From NCBI RefSeq assembly GCF_044430645.1, contig NZ_JAWUDN010000001.1, forward strand, positions 620,001 through 684,000: a stretch of 64,000 bases of DNA. Reading direction: 5' to 3'. Source of the stretch: Ewingella allii. GTDB taxonomy: Bacteria > Pseudomonadota > Gammaproteobacteria > Enterobacterales > Enterobacteriaceae. Position 1 is the stretch's first letter. Every line of letters starts with the position of its first letter. Below, piece after piece: positions 24,105-33,160 of the stretch. The notes beneath the pieces are model-generated. The model did no database searches, was not told where the DNA came from, and saw only the letters and a list, made by a program, of their open reading frames with translations. The position numbers and the translations under genes were made by a program.

Positions 24105-25559
24105 ATGCCACAGTTTGAACACCACTATGCGGACCAGCTGGCGGGTTTTTATACCGCGCTGCAACCGACGCCGCTGCAAGGCGCAAAACTGCTCTATCAC
24201 AGTGAACCTCTGGCCCAAGAATTGGGGCTGGATGAAAGCCTGTTTAATGCTGAGCACCGCCCATTCTGGACGGGCGAGGCCTTCTTCCCCGGCATGAAGC
24301 CGCTGGCGCAGGTCTACAGCGGCCATCAGTTTGGCGTGTGGGCCGGGCAGCTTGGCGACGGGCGCGGCATTCTGCTTGGCGAGCAGGTGCTGGCTGACGG
24401 CCGCCGCTTTGACTGGCATTTAAAAGGCGCCGGTTTGACGCCCTATTCCCGCATGGGCGACGGCCGCGCGGTGCTGCGCTCGGTGGTTCGCGAGTTTTTA
24501 GCGTCCGAGGCGCTGCATCATCTCTCCATTCCGACAACGCGCGCGCTGACTATCGTGACCAGCGATGAGCCGGTATTTCGCGAACAGGCAGAGCGCGGGG
24601 CGATGCTGATGCGCGTGGCGGAAAGCCATATCCGCTTCGGCCATTTCGAGCATTTCTATTATCGCAAGCAGCCCGACCAGGTGAAACAGCTGGCGGATTA
24701 TGTTATTTCCCACCACTGGCCGCACCTGCTGGAGAGCGAAAGCGACCCGTCGACGCGTTACGCGCTGTGGCTGCAAGAGGTGGTGGAGCGCACGGCAAAA
24801 CTGATTGCCCAGTGGCAGAGCGTCGGCTTTTCCCACGGCGTGATGAACACGGATAACATGTCGATCCTCGGCCTGACCATCGACTTCGGCCCCTATGGCT
24901 TCCTCGACGACTATCAGCCGAATTTCATCTGTAATCACTCCGACTATCAGGGGCGCTACAGCTTTGATAACCAACCGGCGGTGGCTTATTGGAACTTACA
25001 CCGTCTGGCCCAGACGCTGTCGGGATTGATGAGCGCCGAGCAGTTGCAAGGGGCGGTAAATGCCTATGAGCCTGCACTGATGAAGGCGTACGGTCAGCTG
25101 ATGCGCGGCAAACTTGGGTTCTTCACTGAAAATAAACAGGATAATGATTTGCTGACCGGGCTGCTGAGCATGATGGCGAAAGAGGGGCGGGATTACACCC
25201 GCACCTTCCGCCTGCTGAGTGAGGTGGAGCAGCAACAGTCGCTGTCGCCGCTGCGCGATGAGTTTATCGACCGTCAAGGCTTCGACAGTTGGTATCAGCA
25301 ATATCGCCAACGCCTACAGCTGGAAGAGCAAAGCGACGCCGAGCGCCAACAGGCGATGAAGCAATCTAACCCGCGGGTGATTTTGCGTAACTATCTGGCG
25401 CAACAGGCGATTGAGCGAGCCGAGCACGACGACATCAGCGTGCTGTCTCAACTGCATCAGGCGCTGCGAGATCCTTACAGCGATGCGCCGCAGTATGACG
25501 CCATGGCCGCGCTGCCGCCGGACTGGGGCAAGCATCTGGAGGTTTCCTGCTCTAGTTAA
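24105..25559 (+). CDS. selO: Protein adenylyltransferase SelO (YdiU)
   Basis: A 484-aa pseudokinase-fold enzyme that transfers AMP to Ser/Thr/Tyr residues of target proteins and, in E. coli, protects under oxidative stress. Seen are GQLGDGRGILLGE, the flipped nucleotide-binding DWHLKGAGLTPYSRMGDGRAVLRS, SHGVMNTDNMSILGLTIDFGPYGF with catalytic-like and Mg-binding residues, and the C-terminal SCSS with a redox Cys. The AAAGGGGG site precedes the ATG. It stands where ydiU stands in E. coli. It converges with hmuV, separated by a shared terminator. Confidence 0.96.
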   Translation: MPQFEHHYADQLAGFYTALQPTPLQGAKLLYHSEPLAQELGLDESLFNAEHRPFWTGEAFFPGMKPLAQVYSGHQFGVWAGQLGDGRGILLGEQVLADGRRFDWHLKGAGLTPYSRMGDGRAVLRSVVREFLASEALHHLSIPTTRALTIVTSDEPVFREQAERGAMLMRVAESHIRFGHFEHFYYRKQPDQVKQLADYVISHHWPHLLESESDPSTRYALWLQEVVERTAKLIAQWQSVGFSHGVMNTDNMSILGLTIDFGPYGFLDDYQPNFICNHSDYQGRYSFDNQPAVAYWNLHRLAQTLSGLMSAEQLQGAVNAYEPALMKAYGQLMRGKLGFFTENKQDNDLLTGLLSMMAKEGRDYTRTFRLLSEVEQQQSLSPLRDEFIDRQGFDSWYQQYRQRLQLEEQSDAERQQAMKQSNPRVILRNYLAQQAIERAEHDDISVLSQLHQALRDPYSDAPQYDAMAALPPDWGKHLEVSCSS

Positions 25560-25582
25560 CATCTGCGGGCAAGTCGCCATAA

Positions 25583-25610
25583 AAAAGGGTTCAGCATGCT
25601 GAACCCTTTT
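25583..25610. terminator. Bidirectional terminator between selO and hmuV
   Basis: A 28-bp perfect palindrome with A/T flanks (AAAAGGG...CCCTTTT) lies between the two convergent stop codons. A runs and T runs on both sides allow it to work for both strands. Confidence 0.92.
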
Positions 25611-25634
25611 TATATTCATACTTTGGCGAGTCGG

Positions 25635-26423
25635 CTATTGGCGCAAAAACACCTGAGGAACAGGGCTTTCAGGATGCAAATTCACCCCGAGATCCGCGTG
25701 ATACCACTGGCCCAGCGTCTTGACGGTTAGCACGTCCGTCGGGGTACCGGAGGCCACCACTCTGCCTTCGTGCAGCAGCACAATGCGATCGGCGTAGAGC
25801 GCGGCGAGGTTCAAATCATGCAGCACGCAACATACCGCCAGCGGGCTTTCGCGAGTCAGCCTGCGCAGCAATCGTAAGGTGTGCTGCTGGTGATAGAGGT
25901 CAAGGGCCGAAGTTGGCTCATCCAGAAACAGCCAGCGCGGAGTGGGAGTCGGCTGCCAAAGCTGCACCAACACTCTGGCGAGCTGCACTCGCTGCTGTTC
26001 GCCGCCGGACAGCTCGCGGTAATTTCTGTCCGCCAGCGTCAGGCAGTCGGTTTGCTCCATCACCTGCTGCATCGCCTGCGCGTGGTGCCCCTTGGCGTGG
26101 GGGGCGCGCCCGAGGTTAATCACTTGGCGCACGCTGAAGTTAAAGGCTAACTCGCTACTTTGGCGCATCACCGCGCGCTTGCGGGCCAGCTCCTGCGGTG
26201 CCCAGTCGGAGAGGGCTTTCCCGGCTAATTCGCAATACCCTGCATCGGCCTGTAAGAAGCCGGTGAGTAAACGCAGCAGGGTGGACTTGCCCGCGCCGTT
26301 GGGGCCAATCAGCGCCACCACTTCACCACTATTGAGTTGCAGCGAAACATCATCGATCAGGCAGCGCGGCCCGGCGGTGAGCCGCAGGTTTTCAGCGCGC
26401 AGGCTGGTTTGAGAGTGGCTCAT
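25635..26423 (-). CDS. hmuV: Heme ABC transporter ATP-binding protein
   Basis: A 262-aa ABC ATPase that energises heme import. Walker A GPNGAGKST, signature LSGGEQQRVQLARVL, Walker B WLFLDEPTSALD and switch His VLHDLN are all intact. The start at 26423 forms an ATGA overlap with the hmuU stop; an in-frame ATG at 26453 would sit inside hmuU without benefit. Last gene of the hemP-hmuRSTUV unit. Confidence 0.95.
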   Translation of the reverse strand: MSHSQTSLRAENLRLTAGPRCLIDDVSLQLNSGEVVALIGPNGAGKSTLLRLLTGFLQADAGYCELAGKALSDWAPQELARKRAVMRQSSELAFNFSVRQVINLGRAPHAKGHHAQAMQQVMEQTDCLTLADRNYRELSGGEQQRVQLARVLVQLWQPTPTPRWLFLDEPTSALDLYHQQHTLRLLRRLTRESPLAVCCVLHDLNLAALYADRIVLLHEGRVVASGTPTDVLTVKTLGQWYHADLGVNLHPESPVPQVFLRQ

Positions 26424-27442
26424 CGCGGTGTCCCCGGACGCAAAATCAACCATAGGAAATAGGGGCCGCCAATCAGGCTGGTTAACAGCCCGACGGGCAT
26501 TTCCGCCGGGGCGACCAGCGTTCGCGCCAGCGTGTCCGCCAGCAGCAGCAAACAGGCGCCGCCGAGAGCCGAGCCGGGTAACAACCAGCGATGATCCGCA
26601 CCCACCCGTAGACGCAGCAGATGAGGGATAACCAGCCCGATAAAGCCAATCACCCCAGTCACCGCCACGGCGACACCCACTAGCAGGGCGCTAATCAACA
26701 GCAGTTGTAGCTGGGTGCGGCGAACATTCACCCCGAGGTAATGGGCATCTTCATCGCCTAGCTGCAGCAGGTTCAGGCGACGCGACAGCAAGAAGGACGC
26801 AACACAGGCTGGAAGAATAAGGGTTGCAGCGACAATCAGCGTCGGCCACTGCGCCTGCCCCAGACTGCCCATCATCCACAGGGAGAACTGGCGCAGCTGC
26901 TGGTCATCACTGACGTAGGTCAGCACGCTAACCATAGCGCCACAGATGGCGTTGATGGCGATCCCGGCCAACAGCAGCCGGGACAAATTGCCGTGGCCGA
27001 AGCGACTGAGGGTAAACACAATCACCGACACCACCACGCTGCCCGCGAAGGCAGCGAACATCTGCCCATAAAGCGCGATGATTGGCGGCAGCGACATGGG
27101 TAGCACAATTGACATGGCGACAAACAGGGCCGCGCCGCTGCTGATGCCAAGTAGGCCAGGGTCCGCTAGTGGATTGCGAAACAGCCCTTGCATCACCGCG
27201 CCCGAACAGGCCAGCGCGCAGCCTACCAGCACCGCCAGCAGCACGCGGGGCAGGCGGATGGTCACCCATATTTGCCAAAGCCCGTCATCCATATGTCGGC
27301 TGAATACACTGCGCAGTGGCACGGAGAGCGCCCCGGCGTTCATGGCGATGGCGGCTAAGATCAGCAGAATGATCGCCAGACCCGCCAGTACCCGCACCGG
27401 GGTACTGACGCGTGAGTGGGCGAGGGTGGTCATGGTGCTCAT
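26420..27442 (-). CDS. hmuU: Heme ABC transporter permease
   Basis: A 340-aa FecCD-family inner-membrane permease. IRLPRVLLAVLVGCALACSGAVMQGLFRNPLADPGLLG and TGVIGFIGLVIPHLLRL are the family marks; about ten helices are evident. Its ATG overlaps the hmuT stop by one base (TAATG). It works with HmuV and the binding protein HmuT to carry heme into the cytoplasm. It is a distant paralogue of btuC in the same window. Confidence 0.95.
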   Translation of the reverse strand: MSTMTTLAHSRVSTPVRVLAGLAIILLILAAIAMNAGALSVPLRSVFSRHMDDGLWQIWVTIRLPRVLLAVLVGCALACSGAVMQGLFRNPLADPGLLGISSGAALFVAMSIVLPMSLPPIIALYGQMFAAFAGSVVVSVIVFTLSRFGHGNLSRLLLAGIAINAICGAMVSVLTYVSDDQQLRQFSLWMMGSLGQAQWPTLIVAATLILPACVASFLLSRRLNLLQLGDEDAHYLGVNVRRTQLQLLLISALLVGVAVAVTGVIGFIGLVIPHLLRLRVGADHRWLLPGSALGGACLLLLADTLARTLVAPAEMPVGLLTSLIGGPYFLWLILRPGTPR

Positions 27443-28272
27443 TATTTTACCTGTTCCGCGGCCTGACGAATTTTAATCAATACGTCGGGCGTTTCGAGGC
27501 CAAAACCGAGCAGCGCCATATCGTCAAGGACCAGCACGCGGTGGTTTTTACCGGCGGGCGTTAAGGCAACGCCGGGTAATTTCCACACTTGTTCAAGGCC
27601 GCCCAGCGACTTCATGCCGTCAGTGGTTACCATCAAAATGTCTGGCGCGCTGGCAATAATACCTTCCTGCGCGAGAGGGCGATAACGGGAGAAACCTTGC
27701 ATGGCGTTTTGCGCGCCAGCGGCGGTGATCATGGCATCTGCGGCCGTATTCTGACCGGCGGCCAAAGCATTGGTACCGCCGTGATTCATCACAAACAGTA
27801 TTTTCACTGGCAGAGGGCTGTTAGGCACTACCGCCAGTTTCTGGCGGTAGGTGGCAATCAGTTTCTCGCCTTCTTGCTGGCGGTTGAGGGCATCGGCAAT
27901 TACTTCAATCTTTTGCGGCACGGTGTCCAGCGTGGTATTGCCCGGGATGCGTACCACTTTGACGCCGTTCTGCGCTACCTGCTGCAAGACCAGAGAAGGC
28001 TCGGCCAGCTCGCTGCTCAGCACTACGCTTGGCTTCATCGCCAAAATGCCTTCCGCGTTAAGCTGGCGCATATAGCCGACGTTCGGCAGCTTTTTTACCT
28101 GCTCGGGATGCAAACTGGTGCTGTCACGCGCCACCACTTCATCGCCTGCGCCTAGCGCATACACAATTTCAGTCACGTCGCCGCCTATACTCACCAAACG
28201 CTCTGCCGCGTGCGCCAGTGGGGAACAGGCCCCGGCCAGCGCGATCGCCCATGCACTCAACCGACGTTTCAT
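27442..28272 (-). CDS. hmuT: Periplasmic heme-binding protein
   Basis: A 276-aa substrate-binding protein. The Sec signal ends about at LAHA (residues 1-22). The mature part starts AERLVSIGGDVTEIVYALGAGDEVVARD, typical of cluster A-III heme/B12 binding proteins. It accepts heme from HmuR and docks on HmuU. ATG overlaps the hmuS stop (ATGA). Confidence 0.94.
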   Translation of the reverse strand: MKRRLSAWAIALAGACSPLAHAAERLVSIGGDVTEIVYALGAGDEVVARDSTSLHPEQVKKLPNVGYMRQLNAEGILAMKPSVVLSSELAEPSLVLQQVAQNGVKVVRIPGNTTLDTVPQKIEVIADALNRQQEGEKLIATYRQKLAVVPNSPLPVKILFVMNHGGTNALAAGQNTAADAMITAAGAQNAMQGFSRYRPLAQEGIIASAPDILMVTTDGMKSLGGLEQVWKLPGVALTPAGKNHRVLVLDDMALLGFGLETPDVLIKIRQAAEQVK

Positions 28273-29303
28273 GCTGCGACGCCCTCGCTGCTCAGTGCGG
28301 CCACTTGTTCACGCCACTGGTTCTGCTCTGGCTGGCCTTCGGTGCGTTGGCCGTAAAGTTGCGCGATTTGCGTGCCGTCTGCTGCGAACAGCTCAAGGCT
28401 GGTGACAAAACCGTCTTTGGTCGGTTTGCGGGTCACCCAGCTTTCGGCGATGGCGCTTTCAATCAGATGCATGGTGAAGCGCGAGTTGAAGATATTGATC
28501 CACTCACCGTGCGGGCGGACGCTTTTGATCTGGCCGGTGAAGATCTGCACACAGCCCGCATTGCCGATGAAAATCATAATTTCATTCTGCTGGTCGCGGG
28601 CGGCTTCGAGGATATTTGCCAATGAACCGTTATCCACGCGATAAGCCAGGTCATCGCCAACGGCCTTGAATGCCTGCTGGCGGCTGAGGTTGTGGCGTTT
28701 CAGCAACTGGAAGAACTGGTGAACGTCAGTCATGGCGCGCCATTCGCTGTCGATATCGCCACTGGCTGCTTGCGTTTTCACTTCGGCCTTCACCGCAGGA
28801 ACCAGCTCAAGAGCCGGGTTTTCAGCGCTGCGATATTGCGCAATCAGCGCATGCCACGCGTCCATGTCGGTTTCGTCGGTGGTATAGACTTTGTGCACCG
28901 CGTTGCCCTGAGCATCAAAGAATTGAATGCTATGACGGTCGCCTTTCGGGTGGCTCTCGGTCATGCAGAAAATATGCTGCCAGTGCTGAAGGAACAGTCG
29001 CAAATCCAGTTCACGCGGATTGAGGATCAGACCGGCGTGGCCGTTCAGGTGCTGGTTCTCATAGCGGCCCATTTGCTCATGGACGGCAAACTCATTGCGG
29101 GTGATGGATTTGGTCACGCCGACTTTTTCAAGGGCGGTCAGTAAGGTTCTGGCATCAACATCCATACGACCCGCATCATGGCTAACGCGCAGGGAGGTCA
29201 GTTCCGCTTCGCTGATCCCCATCATCTCCGCCAGATCGCGAGCATACTTGCCCGGATTCGCTTCTTTAGCTTGCAGATAACTCTGGTAATTTAATGAACT
29301 CAT
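28269..29303 (-). CDS. hmuS: Heme utilisation / degradation protein HmuS
   Basis: A 344-aa cytoplasmic protein of the HemS/ChuS/HmuS family. It is built from two similar halves, as seen in repeats such as RYENQHLNGHAGLILNPRELDLRLFLQHW and RPHGEWINIFNSRFTMHLIESAIAESW. Members bind imported heme, and E. coli ChuS and Yersinia HmuS open the porphyrin ring to release iron. ATG at 29303 is preceded by GAGGAGAGAG. It is the second structural gene after hmuR, with a hairpin in the 75-nt gap. Confidence 0.94.
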   Translation of the reverse strand: MSSLNYQSYLQAKEANPGKYARDLAEMMGISEAELTSLRVSHDAGRMDVDARTLLTALEKVGVTKSITRNEFAVHEQMGRYENQHLNGHAGLILNPRELDLRLFLQHWQHIFCMTESHPKGDRHSIQFFDAQGNAVHKVYTTDETDMDAWHALIAQYRSAENPALELVPAVKAEVKTQAASGDIDSEWRAMTDVHQFFQLLKRHNLSRQQAFKAVGDDLAYRVDNGSLANILEAARDQQNEIMIFIGNAGCVQIFTGQIKSVRPHGEWINIFNSRFTMHLIESAIAESWVTRKPTKDGFVTSLELFAADGTQIAQLYGQRTEGQPEQNQWREQVAALSSEGVAA

Positions 29304-29332
29304 TGCTCTCTCCTCATCTTTTTTATTGATAG

Positions 29333-29353
29333 CGCCCGGAACGAGGCCGGGCG
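29333..29353 (-). promoter_or_regulatory. GC-rich hairpin between hmuR and hmuS
   Basis: A 7-bp perfect stem CGCCCGG/CCGGGCG with a 7-nt loop lies in the hmuR-hmuS gap. It has no U tract on the minus strand, so full termination is unlikely. It could protect the hmuR mRNA end or reduce read-through into hmuSTUV. Function is inferred. Confidence 0.45.
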
Positions 29354-29378
29354 ATTTTAGGGGGGCCTTACAGTGCCA

Positions 29379-31463
29379 TTACCACTGATAGCTGACGAAC
29401 AACTTAGCGTTGCGGCCGTCTTGTGGAATGCCCTGTGGTGAATAGGATTCTTTGTCGAAGGCGTTGCCCAGCACGACGGCGGTGGTCATGCCTTTCCAAC
29501 TGTCCTGACCTTTATAGCTCACATAGAAGTCATTGATGGCGTAGCCCGCCTGCTGCGCCGTGCCGGTATTGACGTGGGTTGAGCGTTCAACAAAGGTGCC
29601 CACCCAGCCGAGAGAGAAGGCGGACTGCGCGATAGGCACGTCGAGGCTGCTGGTCAAGGTGTCTGGGTTGATGCTGTCAATCCAGTCGCCGGTGGCTTCA
29701 TCTTTACCGCGAGTCCGGTTGTAGGCCACGTCCCAGGAGAACAGATCAGTTTTGTAGCTCATCATGGCATCCCAACCCCACAGCTTTGCGCGGTCGATAT
29801 TGGTGGAGTAGGTGCTGCAATCGATGCAGTAAGGCCCGGTGCGCCCAACGCCAAGCTTCATGTTTACCGCCGTGGTGATGTAATCCTTGGCGTTGGTATC
29901 GAAGTAGCTGGCTTTGAATTGCAAATCATCATTGGCCATCATCAAGTCGTTGAAACGCAGACCGAAACCGTATTCCTGCGTGGCGTTGGTTTCAGGTTTC
30001 AGATTGGGGTTCGGCACCCAATTGTTGACGATGGTGGTTCGGCCCATTGGGATGCTGAAATGCACCGAGTCGTTGTACATTTCGCCCATAGTTGGGGCGC
30101 GGAAGGCCTGCGCGTAGGAGCCGAACACCATTAGCCAGTCGGTCGGGTTAACGGTTAATGCGCCACGGGATGACCACTTGTCGGCGTCAACGTCCGCATA
30201 GCCATCGCTGCTGCCACGATAGTTGTCATAACGAGTGCCGGCCAGAATGGAAACCGGCAGGTCGCGCAGGGTGATTTCGTCCTGCAACCAGCCGGAAGCA
30301 AAGTTGATATCCGCCTGCGGGAAGCTGGTGGTCGCGCCGCCTGGGGTCTGTTCCTGCTTATAAGCCTCCGTGCCGTAGGTCAGCAAGTTCGCGGCGAAGC
30401 TGTCAGTGAACACACGAGAGCGGTTTTCGAGCTTAGCGCCTTTGGTAGTTTGCTTGCGCTTCTCTTCCGGCGTGCCCTCAGGGCGCGCATTGATATTGAT
30501 ATCCGAATAGTAAGCAGTGGCTTTGGCATCGAGCCAGTTCTGATCTTCCGGCTTCAGGTTGTAGCTCAGCTGGGCGTCGCGCTGAATGGTTGAGCGATCG
30601 GTCCACACGTTGCCGCTAGAGACTGCCGGGGTTTGCGGGTTTTTTGGCTCTTTCGCGTTGTTATTGTAGTAACGCAGATTTGCACTCAGAGACTGGGCCG
30701 GGTCGAGCTGCCAGGTGCCTTTCGCCAACACATTACCGATGTTCTCATCGTTAGGCGCATTGAAGTCGTCACTCTGCTTGATATCACCCACGTCGCGAGT
30801 GCCGAAAGAGAGCAAACCGTCGAAATTATCAGTTTTGCCATAGGTACTGGCACCCATGCCAAGGCTATGGTCGCCCGTCGCGCCGGTGCCGAATACGCGA
30901 TAACCCATGTCTTGTCCCGGCATCAACAAATCAGCGGCGTCAACGGTTTCATAAGAGACCACGCCGCCCAGTGCGCCGCTGCCGTACAGCAAGGCCGACG
31001 GGCCGCGCACCACTTCTACGCGCTTAATCAAGCCCGGATCAATAAAGGTGCTGTTGAGGTGGCCGGTGTCGGTTCCCTGACGAATGCCGTCGACCAGGGT
31101 CAGTACTCCGCGACGGTCATAGCCGCGCAGCGAAATATCTTGCCCATTCGTACGACCTGTGCCGGAAATGCTCAGGCCCGGAACGCGGCGCAGCATGTCG
31201 GCGGAAGAAGAGGAAGTCAGGCTTTCCGCGCTGGTGCCATCAATGACGGTCACCATCATAGGGGCTTCAAAGCTGTCGCGTGGGTTACCTGTTGCAGCAA
31301 CGGTCATGGTGTCTTCAGACACTTTCTTGTTGGAATCAGCCGTGGTTTTGCTGTCTTTTGCTGGGGCAGGCGTGGTGTCGGCTTGGGCTACCAGCGGCAG
31401 AGCGCAGGCAATCGCCAGGCTCAAAGTTGAAAAACGCAGCCGTGTGGTAAGGGTATGAAGCAT
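29379..31463 (-). CDS. hmuR: TonB-dependent outer-membrane heme receptor
   Basis: A 694-aa receptor. The signal peptide ends near LVAQADT. A TonB-box-like DTMTVAATG is close to the N-terminus, and the plug domain (about residues 65-175) contains ISGTGRTNGQDISLRGYDRRGVLTLVDG. The barrel ends in the aromatic KLFVSYQW. The heme-receptor FRAP and NPNL boxes are both seen: QAFRAPTMGEMYND and PNPNLKPETNATQEYG, with a His (SVHFSIP) between them as expected for heme transfer. It is the first large gene after hemP and probably iron-repressed through the Fur box at 31.8 kb. Confidence 0.96.
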   Translation of the reverse strand: MLHTLTTRLRFSTLSLAIACALPLVAQADTTPAPAKDSKTTADSNKKVSEDTMTVAATGNPRDSFEAPMMVTVIDGTSAESLTSSSSADMLRRVPGLSISGTGRTNGQDISLRGYDRRGVLTLVDGIRQGTDTGHLNSTFIDPGLIKRVEVVRGPSALLYGSGALGGVVSYETVDAADLLMPGQDMGYRVFGTGATGDHSLGMGASTYGKTDNFDGLLSFGTRDVGDIKQSDDFNAPNDENIGNVLAKGTWQLDPAQSLSANLRYYNNNAKEPKNPQTPAVSSGNVWTDRSTIQRDAQLSYNLKPEDQNWLDAKATAYYSDININARPEGTPEEKRKQTTKGAKLENRSRVFTDSFAANLLTYGTEAYKQEQTPGGATTSFPQADINFASGWLQDEITLRDLPVSILAGTRYDNYRGSSDGYADVDADKWSSRGALTVNPTDWLMVFGSYAQAFRAPTMGEMYNDSVHFSIPMGRTTIVNNWVPNPNLKPETNATQEYGFGLRFNDLMMANDDLQFKASYFDTNAKDYITTAVNMKLGVGRTGPYCIDCSTYSTNIDRAKLWGWDAMMSYKTDLFSWDVAYNRTRGKDEATGDWIDSINPDTLTSSLDVPIAQSAFSLGWVGTFVERSTHVNTGTAQQAGYAINDFYVSYKGQDSWKGMTTAVVLGNAFDKESYSPQGIPQDGRNAKLFVSYQW

Positions 31464-31563
31464 GGGGCAATTCTCCGTATGTTTTCACATATCAATAAGA
31501 TTTGCTGGCTGCCTTGATCCTTAGACCTGGGTGGCTGGCGGGTAAGTTAAAAGGGTAAACCGG

Positions 31564-31764
31564 TTATTTAGTCAGTATCAGTTTTCCGGCCTTGGTCTGA
31601 CGCAGTTGGTAGCGTTGCCCTTGATGGATAATGGTCGCTACGCCAGCATCACCCAGCAGATCTGCACTCGAAATGCAGATTGCACCCTCGGTATTTTCCC
31701 CATGGCTATCCAGTGGCGAGTTGCCGATAGCATGAGGCGAAATGGGTTGAGTTTTGTCATTCAT
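31564..31764 (-). CDS. hemP: Hemin uptake protein HemP (YdiE-like)
   Basis: A 66-aa protein of the HemP/HmuP family. The conserved C-terminal block is ISSADLLGDAGVATIIHQGQRYQLRQTKAGKLILTK, and E. coli YdiE ends almost the same way (YLLRKTQAGKLLLTK). It begins at 31764; an earlier start at 31785 would overlap the promoter region. In other bacteria HemP/HmuP is required for receptor gene expression or heme uptake. It leads the hmu cluster and sits where lone ydiE is found in E. coli beside aroH. Confidence 0.9.
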   Translation of the reverse strand: MNDKTQPISPHAIGNSPLDSHGENTEGAICISSADLLGDAGVATIIHQGQRYQLRQTKAGKLILTK

Positions 31765-31785
31765 AGTTACAGATGTTAATAGCAA

Positions 31786-31813
31786 TTAATATCAATGTGA
31801 GAATCATTATCAA
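31786..31813 (-). promoter_or_regulatory. hemP-hmu promoter overlapped by a Fur box
   Basis: On the minus strand, -35 TTGATA (31813-31808) and -10 TATTAA (31791-31786) are 16 nt apart. The Fur box at 31793-31811 agrees with the 19-bp consensus at 14 positions and covers the spacer. Iron-loaded Fur would therefore block polymerase, giving iron-repressed heme uptake. Confidence 0.78.
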
Positions 31814-31967
31814 ATCATTGACACAACACATCAAGAGAAATCTGATGTTAAATCGTCAGTTATCTGAGGGTTAACCCTATTTAGGGGAGGGGAAAGGTAA
31901 AAACTGTGAGGAAAATCAGCGGGCGGGGCGAAAGATATTCTACCGTGGGGATAAAATTTGCTCATTG

Positions 31968-31993
31968 AAAAGGGCAAACTGAGTTGCCCTTTT
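31968..31993 (-). terminator. Terminator of aroH
   Basis: A 10-bp stem AAAAGGGCAA/TTGCCCTTTT with a 6-nt loop lies 33 nt downstream of the aroH stop on the minus strand and ends in a short T run. It separates aroH from the hemP promoter. Confidence 0.8.
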
Positions 31994-32025
31994 GCGTGAC
32001 TTAGCGCAGATAATTGGGATAACTA

Positions 32026-33072
32026 TCAAAAACGGCTATCCACCGCCTCGGCCAGCATGTTGATCAAGGTCTCAGTATCTTCCCAGTTCAGACAAGGGTC
32101 AGTGATCGACTTGCCATAGGTGAGAGGCTGGCCTGCGACAATCGGCTGGGTGCCTTCTTCAAGGAAGCTTTCCGCCATAATGCCGGCAATGGCAGTTGAA
32201 CCTGCGCGGATCTGCTGGCAGACGTCTTCAGCCACGTCCAACTGGCGGCGGTGCTGCTTCTGGCAGTTGCCGTGGCTAAAATCGACCACTAAACGCTGAG
32301 GCAAATCGAACTCGGCCAGATTGCGGCAGGCTTCCTGAAGATCGGCCGCGTGGTAGTTTGGCGTTTTCCCACCGCGCATAATCACGTGACCATAAGGGTT
32401 GCCCGAGGTGCGGTAGATAGTCATCTGCCCGGTTTTGTCCGGAGAGAGGAACATATGGCTGGCGCGAGAAGCTCGGATTGCGTCGATGGCGATGCGTGTG
32501 TTGCCGTCAGTGCCATTTTTAAAGCCTACCGGGCAAGAGAGAGCTGACGCCATTTCACGGTGAATCTGGCTCTCGGTGGTGCGTGCGCCAATAGCTCCCC
32601 AGCTAATCAGGTCGGCAATATACTGGCCGATCACCATATCGAGGAACTCAGTGGCCGTGGGCATTCCCAACTCATTCACCGCCAACAGCACTTTGCGCGC
32701 CAGCTCGATGCCGTGGTTGACGCGGAAAGTCCCGTTCAGCTCGGGATCGGAGATCAATCCTTTCCAGCCGACCACGGTGCGCGGTTTTTCAAAATAGGTG
32801 CGCATGACGATTTCCAGTCGGTCTTTATAACGTTCACGCAGAACGTTGAGCTTCCCGGCATAGTCAATGGCAGCTTCGATATCGTGAATAGAGCAGGGGC
32901 CGACGACCACTAAAAGACGGGGATCTTCACCGGAAATTATCTGTTCAATTCGCTTACGTGACGTTGTCACGCTGTTGGCGACCGACGAGGAAACTGGCAG
33001 TTTTTCTGCCAGTGCCTGAGGTGTGATCAGGCTGTCGATGCGCGTCGTACGCAGTTCATCTGTTTGTGACAT
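32026..33072 (-). CDS. aroH: 3-deoxy-7-phosphoheptulonate synthase, AroH type
   Basis: Type I DAHP synthase, the entry step of the shikimate pathway. The 348-aa length equals E. coli AroH. LLVVVGPCSIHD, MRTYFEKPRTVVGWKGLI, and GARTTESQIHREMASALSCPVGFKNGTDG build the PEP/E4P and metal site. Assignment to the tryptophan-sensitive isozyme rests on sequence resemblance and synteny with ppsR-ppsA. The start at 33072 (MSQTDELRTTRI) is chosen; an upstream ATG at 33132 would add a non-family leader. No convincing TrpR operator was seen upstream, unlike E. coli. Confidence 0.92.
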   Translation of the reverse strand: MSQTDELRTTRIDSLITPQALAEKLPVSSSVANSVTTSRKRIEQIISGEDPRLLVVVGPCSIHDIEAAIDYAGKLNVLRERYKDRLEIVMRTYFEKPRTVVGWKGLISDPELNGTFRVNHGIELARKVLLAVNELGMPTATEFLDMVIGQYIADLISWGAIGARTTESQIHREMASALSCPVGFKNGTDGNTRIAIDAIRASRASHMFLSPDKTGQMTIYRTSGNPYGHVIMRGGKTPNYHAADLQEACRNLAEFDLPQRLVVDFSHGNCQKQHRRQLDVAEDVCQQIRAGSTAIAGIMAESFLEEGTQPIVAGQPLTYGKSITDPCLNWEDTETLINMLAEAVDSRF

Positions 33073-33117
33073 GTGATTCTCGAAATGTGTTTCTTCGCTA
33101 CGGCAGGAATACCGGGA

Positions 33118-33133
33118 AGTGATGGCGATCACA
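33118..33133. promoter_or_regulatory. CRP-like palindrome upstream of aroH
   Basis: AGTGA-N6-TCACA (33118-33133) differs at one base from the CRP core TGTGA-N6-TCACA. It lies 46 nt upstream of the aroH start, so it could overlap the aroH promoter. Regulation is not proven and the match may be chance. Confidence 0.35.
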
Positions 33134-33160
33134 ATAACGCAAAACTAGATGATTTCAACT

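Noticed and set aside
30633..31430. 265-codon plus-strand open frame opposite hmuR
   Set aside because: Lies entirely antisense to a well-supported TonB receptor; no ribosome site and no family resemblance. Long antisense frames are common opposite such GC-biased genes.
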